Source: G041228335 sp964580905 (GTDB taxonomy: Bacteria > Pseudomonadota > Alphaproteobacteria > Puniceispirillales > UBA1172). From it: a DNA stretch of 64,000 bases. This document shows positions 8,130 to 16,973 of this stretch, piece by piece (within the stretch, counting starts at the first letter, position 1; each line of letters begins with the position of its first letter). Made by a program: the position numbers and the translations under genes. The stretch lies in assembly GCA_964580905.1 (NCBI GenBank), contig CAZOLR010000003.1:49809-113808 (forward strand), in the 5' to 3' direction. Below the pieces are notes generated by a model that saw only the letters and a list, made by a program, of their open reading frames with translations, did no database searches and was not told the DNA's origin.

Positions 8130-9530
8130 ATGACCAATCCACGCTATGATGTTGTTGTCATCGGCGGCGGCCCCGGCGGCTATGTTGCCGCGATAAGGGC
8201 AAGTCAGCTCGGTCTCAGCACGGCGGTGATCGAGCGAGAAAATATGGGCGGGATCTGCCTTAACTGGGGATGTATTCCCACCAAAGCGCTTCTTCGTACG
8301 GCTGAGGTAAAGCATCTCATCGAAAACGCCAAAGATTTCGGCCTCACGGTTGGTTCGGTCACGGCTGATATCGGTGACGTGGTCAAGAGATCACGTAAAG
8401 TTGCCTCCAAACTTTCAGCCGGGGTGAAGCACCTGATGAAGAAGAATTCCATCACGGTGTATGCAGCCTCAGCACGTCTGGGTGACGCGGGCAGCGAAGG
8501 CAGGCAGATCGTGCTGGATACAGGTGAGGTGATCACCGGCGGTGCAGTCATTCTGGCGACGGGAGCAAGGGCGCGGGAGCTGCCCGGCATAGACGTCGAT
8601 GGCAAATCTGTTGTCACCTATCGTGATGCCATGACCCCTGAAACGATGCCGAAATCACTCATTGTTGTCGGGTCTGGTGCCATCGGTATTGAATTTGCCT
8701 CTTTTTACCGCGATATGGGGGCGGAAGTGACGGTGCTTGAAGCCGTGGATCGCATTCTGCCGGCGGAAGACAGCGAGATTTCCGCCATGGCCGGAAAAAT
8801 TCTCAGCCGCAGGGGGATAAATCTGAAGGTTGGCGTCACAGTCAATTCAGTGAACGCCGTATCAGGCGGGGTTGAAGTGGTGATCGGGAGTGAGGGCCAA
8901 ACCGATACCCTTAAAGCGGAACGGCTTATCCTTGCTGTCGGGATTGTCGCCAATACCGAAGGCCTGGGACTTGAGGGCACGGCGATTGAGCTGGATCGCG
9001 GGCATGTTGTCACCGACGAAGTGATGCGGACAGGTGAGGCAGGGGTTTATGCCATCGGCGATATGACCGGTGCCCCCTGGCTTGCACATAAAGCGAGCCA
9101 TGAAGGGATAATCGCCGCCGAACATATCGCAGGACAGCCTGCGGGCCATGGGATCAGCCGTGAAGACATTCCCGGATGCACCTATTGCCGCCCCCAGGTG
9201 GCAAGCGTCGGGTTGACGGAACAGGCGGCCATTGATGCAGGTTATGACGTCAAGGTGGGCCGCTTTCCGTTCAAGGCCAATGGCAAGGCGATAGCCCTTG
9301 GTGATGATGACGGGATGATCAAGACGGTGTTCGATGCTCAGACCGGAGCACTGCTCGGGGCGCATATGATCGGGCCTGAAGTCACGGAGCTTATTCAGGG
9401 ATATGCCATTGCCCGGAAACTTGAAACAACGGAAGAGGAATTGATGCAGACGGTTTTCGCTCATCCGACATTATCTGAGGCAATGCATGAATCTGTGCTT
9501 GACGCCTATGGCAAGGCCCTCCATTTCTAG
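8130..9530 (+). CDS. lpdA: Dihydrolipoamide dehydrogenase (E3)
   Basis: FAD flavoprotein that reoxidises dihydrolipoamide with NAD+. From ATG 8130 the product has 466 residues: FAD-binding GGGPGGYVAA near the N-terminus, redox disulfide Cys43/Cys48 in GGICLNWGCIPTK, NAD-binding VVGSGAIGIEFA, the second FAD motif VYAIGDMTG, and the C-terminal His-Glu dyad in AHPTLSEAMHE. The frame is open further upstream into pdhC, but the AAAGGAAAAG before 8130 and alignment of the family N-terminus fix the start. It belongs to the pdh operon, so it probably serves pyruvate dehydrogenase. Confidence 0.97.
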   Translation: MTNPRYDVVVIGGGPGGYVAAIRASQLGLSTAVIERENMGGICLNWGCIPTKALLRTAEVKHLIENAKDFGLTVGSVTADIGDVVKRSRKVASKLSAGVKHLMKKNSITVYAASARLGDAGSEGRQIVLDTGEVITGGAVILATGARARELPGIDVDGKSVVTYRDAMTPETMPKSLIVVGSGAIGIEFASFYRDMGAEVTVLEAVDRILPAEDSEISAMAGKILSRRGINLKVGVTVNSVNAVSGGVEVVIGSEGQTDTLKAERLILAVGIVANTEGLGLEGTAIELDRGHVVTDEVMRTGEAGVYAIGDMTGAPWLAHKASHEGIIAAEHIAGQPAGHGISREDIPGCTYCRPQVASVGLTEQAAIDAGYDVKVGRFPFKANGKAIALGDDDGMIKTVFDAQTGALLGAHMIGPEVTELIQGYAIARKLETTEEELMQTVFAHPTLSEAMHESVLDAYGKALHF

Positions 9531-9555
9531 GGTGTAACCAGAGGAAAACCAGCAT

Positions 9556-10551
9556 ATGACATCGCAACCGGATGATATGGTCGAATTTCGTGGTCAGGGG
9601 CTGAAGGGCGCGGCGCGTCATCCTGAAAAAGCACGAAACGAAGACAGGCCACAGCCACGCCGCCCGGAATGGCTGCGCGTAAAGGCTCCGGTGACCAAAG
9701 GGTATCTTGAAACGCGAAACATCATCCGTGACAATCATCTTGTCACGGTTTGCGAAGAAGCCGCCTGCCCGAATATCGGGGAATGCTGGCAGAAAAAACA
9801 CGCAACCATGATGATCCTCGGTTCTGTCTGCACCAGGGCTTGCGCTTTCTGCAACGTCGCGACGGGGCGGCCGGACCGGCTGGATGAGGATGAACCGAAC
9901 AGGGTGGCGGATGCGGTTGCCACGCTGTCTCTTGCACATGTGGTGATCACCTCGGTGGACCGTGATGATCTTCCCGACGGTGGCGCCGGGCATTTCGCCC
10001 GGACAATCAGGGCTATCCGCGAGAACTCACCGGATACCACGGTTGAAGTGCTGACACCGGATTTTCTGAAAAAGGACGGTGCCCTTGAACAGGTTGTTGA
10101 GGCACGGCCCGATGTCTTTAACCATAACCTCGAAACTGTCCCACGTCTTTATCCCGCGGTAAGACCCGGGGCGCGATATTTTGCCTCCTTGCGGCTTCTT
10201 AATGATGTCAAGACACTGGACCCGACGATTTTCACCAAATCAGGTATCATGGTCGGGCTCGGGGAAGAAAGGGAAGAGGTTGTGCAGGTGATGGATGATA
10301 TGAGATCAGCTGACATTGATTTCATGACTGTCGGTCAATATCTCCAGCCGACACCGAAACATCATCCTCTGCACCGGTTCTGGACACCGGATGAATTCGA
10401 CGGGCTGAGCAAGCTTGGCAAAAGCAAGGGATTTTTGTTGATTTCCGCAACGCCATTGACGCGATCTTCGTATCATGCCGATGAAGATTTCGCCGCCCTC
10501 AAATCTGCCCGTATGGAAAAGCTGCATCAGACGATTTCATCCGCAAAATGA
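9556..10551 (+). CDS. lipA: Lipoyl synthase
   Basis: Radical SAM enzyme that inserts two sulfurs into octanoyl domains to make lipoyl groups, logically placed behind the pdh genes that use lipoate. The 331-residue product shows both iron-sulfur motifs: the auxiliary cluster C-x4-C-x5-C in CEEAACPNIGEC and the radical SAM C-x3-C-x2-C in CTRACAFC. The RSSYHAD near the C-terminus provides the serine that ligates the auxiliary cluster in this family. The stop overlaps the next ATG (ATGA). Confidence 0.97.
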   Translation: MTSQPDDMVEFRGQGLKGAARHPEKARNEDRPQPRRPEWLRVKAPVTKGYLETRNIIRDNHLVTVCEEAACPNIGECWQKKHATMMILGSVCTRACAFCNVATGRPDRLDEDEPNRVADAVATLSLAHVVITSVDRDDLPDGGAGHFARTIRAIRENSPDTTVEVLTPDFLKKDGALEQVVEARPDVFNHNLETVPRLYPAVRPGARYFASLRLLNDVKTLDPTIFTKSGIMVGLGEEREEVVQVMDDMRSADIDFMTVGQYLQPTPKHHPLHRFWTPDEFDGLSKLGKSKGFLLISATPLTRSSYHADEDFAALKSARMEKLHQTISSAK

Positions 10552-11000
10552 CCGTTCATCAGGAAACACGCATTATCCCTCATCGCCCGGCTGACCTCTA
10601 CGCATTGGTGACCGATGTCAAATCCTATCCGGAATTTCTGCCCTGGTGTATGGCGGCCCGGATCAGGGAGAAATCTGATATCCGGCTTGTTGCTGACCTC
10701 ATCATCGGCTTCCGGCTTTATCGTGAAAAGTTCACATCTTACGTTGATTGCAATCCGGAAACACTTGAAATAAAAGTTGAATATGCTGAGGGCCCTTTCA
10801 AGTATCTTCAGAATTCCTGGTCTTTCCATCCCCATGAAAATGGTTGCCGGATCGAGTTTTATGTCGATTTCGAGTTTCAGTCACGGCTCTTTCAGTCGGT
10901 GATTGAGACGTTGTTTTCGGAAGCGGTGCGGAGAATGGTGCGGGCATTTGAAGACCGCGCTGATGAACTTTATCCCCGGCTTGATCTCGAAGCCAGCTGA
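10548..11000 (+). CDS. RatA/COQ10-like START-domain protein
   Basis: A 150-residue polyketide cyclase/START family protein, full length for bacterial RatA and mitochondrial Coq10 homologues. It opens with a strand-helix unit ending in VKSYPEFLPWC, typical of the family, and ends in a long amphipathic helix. Family members bind ubiquinone or other lipids, and the E. coli protein was described as a ribosome-association toxin; I infer a quinone-related role in this aerobic organism but cannot choose. Translationally coupled to lipA. Its 3' end overlaps the opposing cinA gene by 31 bases. Confidence 0.85.
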   Translation: MTVHQETRIIPHRPADLYALVTDVKSYPEFLPWCMAARIREKSDIRLVADLIIGFRLYREKFTSYVDCNPETLEIKVEYAEGPFKYLQNSWSFHPHENGCRIEFYVDFEFQSRLFQSVIETLFSEAVRRMVRAFEDRADELYPRLDLEAS

Positions 11001-11479
11001 TCAAGCATCATCCCAAGGGCATGGAGTGTTGCGGCTTGTCTGACCTCAGCCCGGTTACCTGAAAACACCCTATGTTCAGCGATCAGGTTTTTGGACCCAT
11101 CCATTTCAGATGCCAGCCCGAACCATACCAGCCCAACGGGTTTATCCGCCGATCCGCCACCGGGGCCGGCAATGCCGCTGATGGCGAGCGCCATTTTTCC
11201 ATCATGACTGACCTTGCCAAGGGCGCCTTCGGCCATTTCAAGAACGACGTTTTCGCTGACAGCACCATAAGTTGAGATCACTTCCTTGCTCACCCCGAGC
11301 ATGGTTGCCTTGGCTTCGTTGGAATAGGTGATGAAACCGCGGTCCACCACGGCAGACGATCCGGCGATATCGGTCAGGGCGGCGATGACCATTCCGCCGG
11401 TACAGGATTCAGCGGTGGCGATCATGATGCCCAGGGATTCAGCCGCATTCAGTACCTTACGTGCGCTGTCCGTGATCAT
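10970..11479 (-). CDS. CinA C-terminal-type nicotinamide-nucleotide amidohydrolase
   Basis: Predicted to deamidate nicotinamide mononucleotide in NAD recycling (PncC activity of the CinA C-terminal domain). The 169-residue product is a stand-alone domain with the TAESCTGG active-site motif, a central ITYSNEAKATMLGV and SGIAGPGG. The ATG at 11479 overlaps the pgpA stop (ATGA); an upstream in-frame GTG at 11494 is possible but less likely. The 3' end overlaps the convergent RatA-like gene by 31 bases. Third gene of ispDF-pgpA-cinA. Confidence 0.9.
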   Translation of the reverse strand: MITDSARKVLNAAESLGIMIATAESCTGGMVIAALTDIAGSSAVVDRGFITYSNEAKATMLGVSKEVISTYGAVSENVVLEMAEGALGKVSHDGKMALAISGIAGPGGGSADKPVGLVWFGLASEMDGSKNLIAEHRVFSGNRAEVRQAATLHALGMMLDQLASRSSRG

Positions 11480-11961
11480 GTCATCATCCCCCACAGGTAA
11501 ACGGCCAGGATAACAGTAATTCCGGCGGCGACACCCGCCAGGACGTCATCGGCCATCACCCCTAAAGAGCCGGGCAGTTGTTCCGCCATGCGGACAGGCC
11601 CGGGTTTCAGGATATCAAAGAGACGAAACAACACGAAAGCTCCGGCAACGGCGAGAAGGTACGGGGCGGAAAAGTCAGGCGGAAGAGGGATGGCCATGAT
11701 GGCAAGCCACTGGCCGACCACCTCATCAATGATCACTTCCCCCGCATCTTTTTTCCCTGTGAGCCTGTAATGCGCTCCGGCGGCGGAAAGCCCGAGGAGA
11801 AATGCAATCGCTGTTGTAAGGGCAAACCAGCCCGGCCCGAATGCGTGAAGGCAAACAAGGCCAAGCGGTAGCGCGGCAAGGGATCCTGCCGTGCCGGGGG
11901 CGGGCAGGCGGCCTATCGGGCCGAGGGTTGCAATAAAGGCCAGTATCCGGTCAGTCATCAT
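11476..11961 (-). CDS. pgpA: Phosphatidylglycerophosphatase A
   Basis: Integral inner-membrane phosphatase that makes phosphatidylglycerol. The 161-residue protein has several hydrophobic segments, the N-terminal GPIGRLPAPGTAGSLAALP motif, the acidic IIDEVVGQW, and a C-terminal DDVLAGVAAG helix, all typical of PgpA. It starts inside the end of ispDF (11-base overlap) and its stop overlaps the cinA start, so the three genes form one unit. Confidence 0.93.
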   Translation of the reverse strand: MMTDRILAFIATLGPIGRLPAPGTAGSLAALPLGLVCLHAFGPGWFALTTAIAFLLGLSAAGAHYRLTGKKDAGEVIIDEVVGQWLAIMAIPLPPDFSAPYLLAVAGAFVLFRLFDILKPGPVRMAEQLPGSLGVMADDVLAGVAAGITVILAVYLWGMMT

Positions 11962-13183
11962 CAGGTCCGGGGAAATGGGCGGAGATATTTGCCATCACCG
12001 CAATGCCTTCACGCCGGCCGGTAAAACCAAGCCCTTCCGAAGTCGTGGCCTTGACAGATATCCGGTCAGCGGAGAGTTCGAGAATTTCAGCAATTCTGCG
12101 CCGCATCGCATCACGGTGGGGGAGAATTTTGGGAGCTTCCGCGATAATAGTAATATCCGCAAGCGTTATCACCCCTCCTGCCTGATCAACGCGTGCCTTG
12201 GCTTCCTTGAGAAACGCCGCGCTGTCCTTATCTTTCCATTGCGGATCGGAAGGCGGGAAATGCGTGCCGATATCGCCATCACAAAGCAGGCCGAACATCG
12301 CATCGGTGAGGGCGTGCAAGGCAACATCACCATCAGAATGGGCATCAAACCCGCGGTCATGTTCAATCGCAATCCCGCCCAGCATTATCGGCCCCGGTGC
12401 GTCGCTGAAGCGGTGAACGTCAAAACCGCCGGCGCTGCGCGGTTCACGAAAGTGATTTGCTGCCATCTGGGGGGATACCTCCGGTGTTTCGGGCAAAGGG
12501 CGAGGCCAGGTTACGGCGAGCCGTTCGGCCATCTCAAGATCCGCCTTGTTGGTGATTTTATTGAGTATCGGGTCACCTTCAATCGCCACCACCTTTATTC
12601 CGGCATCTTCGGCAAGACTGCTGTCATCGGTCAGGGGGGAAGCTGAATTCCGGTGAAGTTCAAGAATGGTCCGGAAGGCAAAGGCCTGCGGTGTCTGAAC
12701 CCGGGCAATGTTTTCACGATCCACCCGGCCCGCCACCATATTATCTTCCATACGTTTCAGGCTGTCGGCAGGGGGCAGGACGGGAACCGCGGCCTGGGCG
12801 CCATTTTCCAGCGCGTTCAGAAGGTTTGTGATTACCGATGAGGGAACAAAAGGCCGCGCCGCATCGTGGATCAGAACATATTCAGGTTCGGGATCAAGCT
12901 TTGCCAGAACTTCGAGGCCATGGCGAACGGAAAAGCTGCGTTCTGTCCCGCCTTCGGTGATGATCCATCCGCTGTCTCTGCTGTGCTTCCGGGCGTCGTC
13001 GATCGCACCGGCCGCCGCGACAATGACACCGCTTGTGATCAGCGGATGGGACATGAAGGCTTCGAGCGCATGACGCATGACCACCGCACCGCCAATCCTG
13101 CGCCAGGGTTTGGCTATCTCACCGCCAAGACGAGTGCTGCTACCGGCGCAGAGCAGAACAACATGTACGCGAGGTGTTTTCAT
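11951..13183 (-). CDS. ispDF: Bifunctional IspD/IspF isoprenoid synthesis enzyme
   Basis: Two non-consecutive steps of the methylerythritol phosphate pathway in one polypeptide: cytidylyltransferase (MEP to CDP-ME) and 2-C-methyl-D-erythritol 2,4-cyclodiphosphate synthase. In 410 residues, about 1-230 are IspD (nucleotide motif LLCAGSSTRLGG, then HDAARPFV) and about 250-410 are IspF (metal-site DVHRF, then FDAHSDGDV and GDIGTHFPPSD). The intact junction has no stop or frameshift; IspDF fusions are common in Alphaproteobacteria. First gene of the ispDF-pgpA-cinA operon, divergent from dusB. Confidence 0.96.
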   Translation of the reverse strand: MKTPRVHVVLLCAGSSTRLGGEIAKPWRRIGGAVVMRHALEAFMSHPLITSGVIVAAAGAIDDARKHSRDSGWIITEGGTERSFSVRHGLEVLAKLDPEPEYVLIHDAARPFVPSSVITNLLNALENGAQAAVPVLPPADSLKRMEDNMVAGRVDRENIARVQTPQAFAFRTILELHRNSASPLTDDSSLAEDAGIKVVAIEGDPILNKITNKADLEMAERLAVTWPRPLPETPEVSPQMAANHFREPRSAGGFDVHRFSDAPGPIMLGGIAIEHDRGFDAHSDGDVALHALTDAMFGLLCDGDIGTHFPPSDPQWKDKDSAAFLKEAKARVDQAGGVITLADITIIAEAPKILPHRDAMRRRIAEILELSADRISVKATTSEGLGFTGRREGIAVMANISAHFPGPDDD

Positions 13184-13270
13184 AGGGTCTTTATAGCGTG
13201 TCCTGCGGGTTTTTCCATCATCAGATCAAAAATCCCATGTTTATCTTGCCCTGTTGAGCTACTGCCTCTA

Positions 13271-13305
13271 TTTTAGGCAGATAAATTTTGCCTAAAAATT
13301 AGGCA
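13271..13305. promoter_or_regulatory. Three TTAGGCA half-sites upstream of dusB
   Basis: TTTTAGGCA (13271-13279) and TGCCTAAAA (13289-13297) form a perfect 9-base inverted repeat with a 9-base spacer. A third half-site, TTAGGCA (13299-13305), pairs with the middle one as TGCCTAA-AAA-TTAGGCA. The array ends 16 bases before the dusB start in the ispDF/dusB divergent gap. It may be an operator or alternative hairpins in the 5' leader; no regulator is identified. Confidence 0.5.
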
Positions 13306-13321
13306 TAAAACAGGGTTTCTT

Positions 13322-14362
13322 ATGCGGCACCAACTTTCCATCGGCAATATAACCTTGCCCGCGCCGGTTATACTGGCCCCCATGTCCGGGGTCACCGACT
13401 GGCCGTTCCGCCGGCTTGTGCGGATGCTGGGGGGAGGGCTGGTTGTATCGGAAATGGTGGCTAGTCAGGCCATGATCAGCGGTGTTTTATCTGAAATGCG
13501 AAAGCTTTCATCTGATGCGGCGGCTGAATATCCGTTTTCGCTTCAGTTGGCGGGATGGGATCCTTCGGTCATGGCTGAAGCAGCCAGGGTCGGCGCGGAT
13601 ATGGGGGCGGCGATCATCGATATCAACATGGGTTGTCCGGCACGAAAGGTCACGGGCAAGCTTTCAGGTTCAGCCCTTATGCGTGATGAAGATCTTGTCG
13701 GGCAGATCCTTAAATCTGTGCGCAAGGCCGTGGATATTCCCGTTACCGTCAAGATGAGGCTGGGCTGGGATGACAGCATGCGCAATGCCGCCAAACTTTC
13801 GCGAATGGCCGAAGATGAGGGCTTTGCCATGGTGGCCGTCCATGGCCGAACACGCTGCCAGTTCTACAAGGGGGATGCGGACTGGGCGGCGGTTGCGGAA
13901 GTCCGGGATGCCATCTCGATACCGCTGTTTGTGAATGGTGATATCAGCACGCTTGATGATGTGGATGAAGCGTTGAGCCTTTCCGGGGCTGATGGGGTCA
14001 TGATCGGTCGTGCCGCGATGGGCAAGCCTTGGTTTATTCATCAGGCGGGCTGTCATCTTAACGGTGAGGATGTGCCGGATGATCCGTCTCTTGCTGCGCG
14101 TCACGATATCATGCGTCAGCATCTTGACCTGATGCTCTCCCATTACGGGAATGACGGGCTGCGGCTGGCCCGTAAGCATATTGCCGCCTATACAAAGGGG
14201 CTGGCCGGATCTGCCCTGATGCGTCAGATCGCCAACAACACCGGTGATGCCGCCCGGGTTTTTGAGGCCATAGATCAGTATTTTGAAAAGCTGAGAGAGG
14301 CTGAACTCCCGGGTCAATCCTCCGGCACCAGTCAGGTCAGGGGCGGGGCGGAGGCTGCGTGA
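13322..14362 (+). CDS. dusB: tRNA-dihydrouridine synthase
   Basis: FMN enzyme that reduces specific uridines in tRNA. The 346-residue product has PVILAPMSGVTDWPFR, the active-site Cys in INMGCPARKVTG, VTVKMRLGW and the FMN-binding HGRTRCQFYKG and GVMIGRAAMGKPW. It is the NifR3 homologue that precedes ntrBC in Alphaproteobacteria; the stop overlaps ntrB (ATGA). The Shine-Dalgarno is weak (AGGG), so translation may be tuned by the repeats just upstream. Confidence 0.96.
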   Translation: MRHQLSIGNITLPAPVILAPMSGVTDWPFRRLVRMLGGGLVVSEMVASQAMISGVLSEMRKLSSDAAAEYPFSLQLAGWDPSVMAEAARVGADMGAAIIDINMGCPARKVTGKLSGSALMRDEDLVGQILKSVRKAVDIPVTVKMRLGWDDSMRNAAKLSRMAEDEGFAMVAVHGRTRCQFYKGDADWAAVAEVRDAISIPLFVNGDISTLDDVDEALSLSGADGVMIGRAAMGKPWFIHQAGCHLNGEDVPDDPSLAARHDIMRQHLDLMLSHYGNDGLRLARKHIAAYTKGLAGSALMRQIANNTGDAARVFEAIDQYFEKLREAELPGQSSGTSQVRGGAEAA

Positions 14363-15447
14363 TGCTGGGTGACGTAAAAGTGAAACAAGATTTCATGGCT
14401 TCTGTTCTTGCCAGCCTTGCTTATCCCGTCATTGTGGTTGATGACGGCCACGGATTTGTTTTTGTCAACGGCGCGGCAGAAGAGTTTTTCCGTTCCAGTA
14501 TCGGCGTGCTGACGGGGCAGAATCTGGCAACGTATTTCGGCGATCAGCACCCGATCTACACCATGCTGGCACGCGCAAGATCGCACCGGTCCAGCGTAAG
14601 CGAACAGGGAATTGAAATCATATCCGACCGACTGGGGCGGCGGCGTGTTGATCTGCAGGTCACACCGCTTGTCGATCATGCGGGCTATCTGGTTCTCGCC
14701 ATTCAGGAGCGTGCGCTGGCTGAACGGATGAGGGGGCAGGAGCAATTCCGTGGGGCGGCGCGATCCATGACCTCAATATCCGCTCTGCTCGCGCATGAGA
14801 TCAAGAACCCCCTTGCCGGAATACGTGGTGCGGCTGAGCTTATCCAGAATCATCCCGATGGCGACAACCGTGCCCTTACCGAGCTGATCATGGCTGAAAC
14901 CGACCGCATTGCGGCACTTCTCACGCGGATGGAAAATCTCGCCGGCGGTAAGCCTATTGATCGCTTGCCGGTGAATGTTCATGAAATTGTCGATCATTCC
15001 ATCAGGCTTGCAGAGAACAGTTTCGGCAGGGGGCGTGAAATAAAGGCAAGTTTTGATCCGTCATTGCCCGATGCGCTTGGTGATCGTGATCTGATGATGC
15101 AGGCATTAATAAACTTAATTAAGAATGCATGTGAAGCCACTGAAGAAAATGGAAAAATATTTGTCAAAACATATTTTGATATCAGCGCAGGTTATGCCGT
15201 GAACGCAACCAGAAAAAAATCATCTTCGCCGCTGATCATCGAAGTTGAGGATAACGGCGCTGGCATACCCAAAGAGATAGAGCCGCATATTTTTGATCCG
15301 TTTTTTACCAGCAAATCCAATGGCAGCGGGCTGGGGCTTGCCCTTGTGGCAAGTACGATCGCTGATCATGGCGGGACTATCGACGTGACCTCACGGCCGG
15401 GTCAAACCTCTTTCCGGATCGGCCTTCCCATGGCGGATGGGATCTGA
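14359..15447 (+). CDS. ntrB: Nitrogen regulation sensor histidine kinase NtrB
   Basis: Cytoplasmic kinase/phosphatase that sets NtrC phosphorylation, under PII control in known systems. The 362 residues contain no membrane segment: a PAS domain at about 10-125, the dimerisation/His box LLAHEIKNPLAGIRGAAEL near 140-160, and an ATPase domain with NLIKNACEA (N box), DNGAGIP and GSGLGLAL. Lies between dusB and ntrC and is translationally coupled to dusB. Confidence 0.96.
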   Translation: MMLGDVKVKQDFMASVLASLAYPVIVVDDGHGFVFVNGAAEEFFRSSIGVLTGQNLATYFGDQHPIYTMLARARSHRSSVSEQGIEIISDRLGRRRVDLQVTPLVDHAGYLVLAIQERALAERMRGQEQFRGAARSMTSISALLAHEIKNPLAGIRGAAELIQNHPDGDNRALTELIMAETDRIAALLTRMENLAGGKPIDRLPVNVHEIVDHSIRLAENSFGRGREIKASFDPSLPDALGDRDLMMQALINLIKNACEATEENGKIFVKTYFDISAGYAVNATRKKSSSPLIIEVEDNGAGIPKEIEPHIFDPFFTSKSNGSGLGLALVASTIADHGGTIDVTSRPGQTSFRIGLPMADGI

Positions 15448-15464
15448 CCATGGAGGATGCGGTG

Positions 15465-16973
15465 ATGGGTAAAATTGGCACTGTTCTGCTTGCGGATGAT
15501 GATCACGCCATCCGTCTTGTGGCGACAACAGCGCTGGAGAAGGCAGGATTTTCGGTTCGTGCTGTCGCGACCCTTTCAGAGATGGTCACGGCCCTTAAGA
15601 AAGAGACGTTTCCGGTTCTTGTATCAGATGTTGTTTTCCCTGACGGGGATGCGCTGGATATTCTGCCTGAAATCAAGGCCGGCCAGCCGTCCTTGCGGAT
15701 CATCACCATGAGCGCAAGATCCACCCTGCTGACGGCTCTGAAAACCCAGGAAGGTGAGGTTTTTGCGTATCTGCCAAAACCGTTTCCGCTTGATGATCTG
15801 GTGTCGGCCGTCACGGATGCGTATCAATCCGCGCCAATACCAGTCATGACGGAAACAAATCCTGAGGCGGATCAGGCACCTGATAAACAAATCCAGCAGG
15901 ATCAGGGCCCGTTGATCGGACGTTCGCCGGCAATGCAGGGGATTTTCCGCTCCATGGCGCGGCTGATCAATACCGATCTCTCTGTCATGATCACGGGAGA
16001 AAGCGGCACAGGCAAAGAGGTTGTTGCACGTGCCCTTCATGATCTCGGGCACCGGAAATCAGGCCCGTTTGTCGCCATCAATATGGCGGCCATTCCCCGT
16101 GATCTCATTGAATCTGAGCTGTTCGGTCATGAGCGCGGGGCGTTTACCGGAGCGGAACGCCGCCACGAGGGCAGGTTTACCCAGGCCCGGGGCGGCACAC
16201 TTTTTCTTGATGAAATCGGAGATATGCCGCCCGAAGCCCAGACCAGACTGCTTCGTGTTCTTCAGGACGGAACCTATACGCGTGTCGGGGGGCGTGAATT
16301 GCTTAAGGCTGATGTACGTATCATTGCCGCAACGCATAAAAATCTGCCCGAACAGATCAGTTCAGGACAGTTTCGCGAAGATCTGTACTATCGGCTCAAT
16401 GTGGTGCCTCTCAATCTGCCGCCGTTACGTGAGCGCCATGAGGATATCGAGGATCTGGCAAATCATTTTCTGATGAGAGGGATGAATACCGGTCTTGCAA
16501 AAAAAGAATTCAGCAGGGATGCGCTTGATCTTCTGAATAAAATGACCTGGCCCGGAAATGTCCGTGAACTTGAAAACCTTGTTCTTCGTCTTCTTGTGCT
16601 GGTGGATGACGTGGTTATCCGGCCATCTGACATCACCGCCGTGATGGTCCATCCGCGCACCAAAGAGGAGGCGGTGACAGAGGGGCTTTCCCCATCTGAT
16701 CCTGTCATGTTGTCTCTCGCTGGTGCCGCACAGTTTCACATTGACCGGTATTTTCGTGCTCATGACGATGATCTGCCGCCGGCGGGGCTTTATACAAGGG
16801 TCATGGCCGAGGTTGAAAAACCACTCATCGAAGAAACGTTAAGGTCAACCGCAGGCAACCAGTTGAAGGCCGCTGATGTCCTTGGTCTAAACCGAAACAC
16901 CCTCCGGAAAAAAATCCGCGAATTGGGTATCACCTTGACAGGACATCGCCGATCGGGGAGAGGTGGGAGATGA
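15465..16973 (+). CDS. ntrC: Nitrogen regulation response regulator NtrC
   Basis: Sigma-54-dependent activator phosphorylated by NtrB. Residues 1-120 are a receiver domain (LLADDDHAIR; phospho-Asp in VSDVVFPDGD), followed by an AAA+ domain with Walker A GESGTGKE, the complete GAFTGA loop that contacts sigma-54, Walker B LFLDEIGDMP, and a C-terminal Fis-type helix-turn-helix. I chose ATG 15465 (502 residues) because GGAGG at 15452-15456 lies eight bases before it; an ATG at 15450 would add five residues. Its stop overlaps the ntrY ATG. Confidence 0.95.
   Translation: MGKIGTVLLADDDHAIRLVATTALEKAGFSVRAVATLSEMVTALKKETFPVLVSDVVFPDGDALDILPEIKAGQPSLRIITMSARSTLLTALKTQEGEVFAYLPKPFPLDDLVSAVTDAYQSAPIPVMTETNPEADQAPDKQIQQDQGPLIGRSPAMQGIFRSMARLINTDLSVMITGESGTGKEVVARALHDLGHRKSGPFVAINMAAIPRDLIESELFGHERGAFTGAERRHEGRFTQARGGTLFLDEIGDMPPEAQTRLLRVLQDGTYTRVGGRELLKADVRIIAATHKNLPEQISSGQFREDLYYRLNVVPLNLPPLRERHEDIEDLANHFLMRGMNTGLAKKEFSRDALDLLNKMTWPGNVRELENLVLRLLVLVDDVVIRPSDITAVMVHPRTKEEAVTEGLSPSDPVMLSLAGAAQFHIDRYFRAHDDDLPPAGLYTRVMAEVEKPLIEETLRSTAGNQLKAADVLGLNRNTLRKKIRELGITLTGHRRSGRGGR

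Noticed and set aside
11891..12646. Open frame of 251 codons on the plus strand opposite ispDF
   Set aside because: Antisense shadow of the IspD/IspF coding region; composition is that of a reversed coding frame and no motif is seen.
11951..13183. IspDF as a frameshift or assembly fusion
   Set aside because: Both domains are complete in one frame, and IspDF fusion proteins are common in Alphaproteobacteria.
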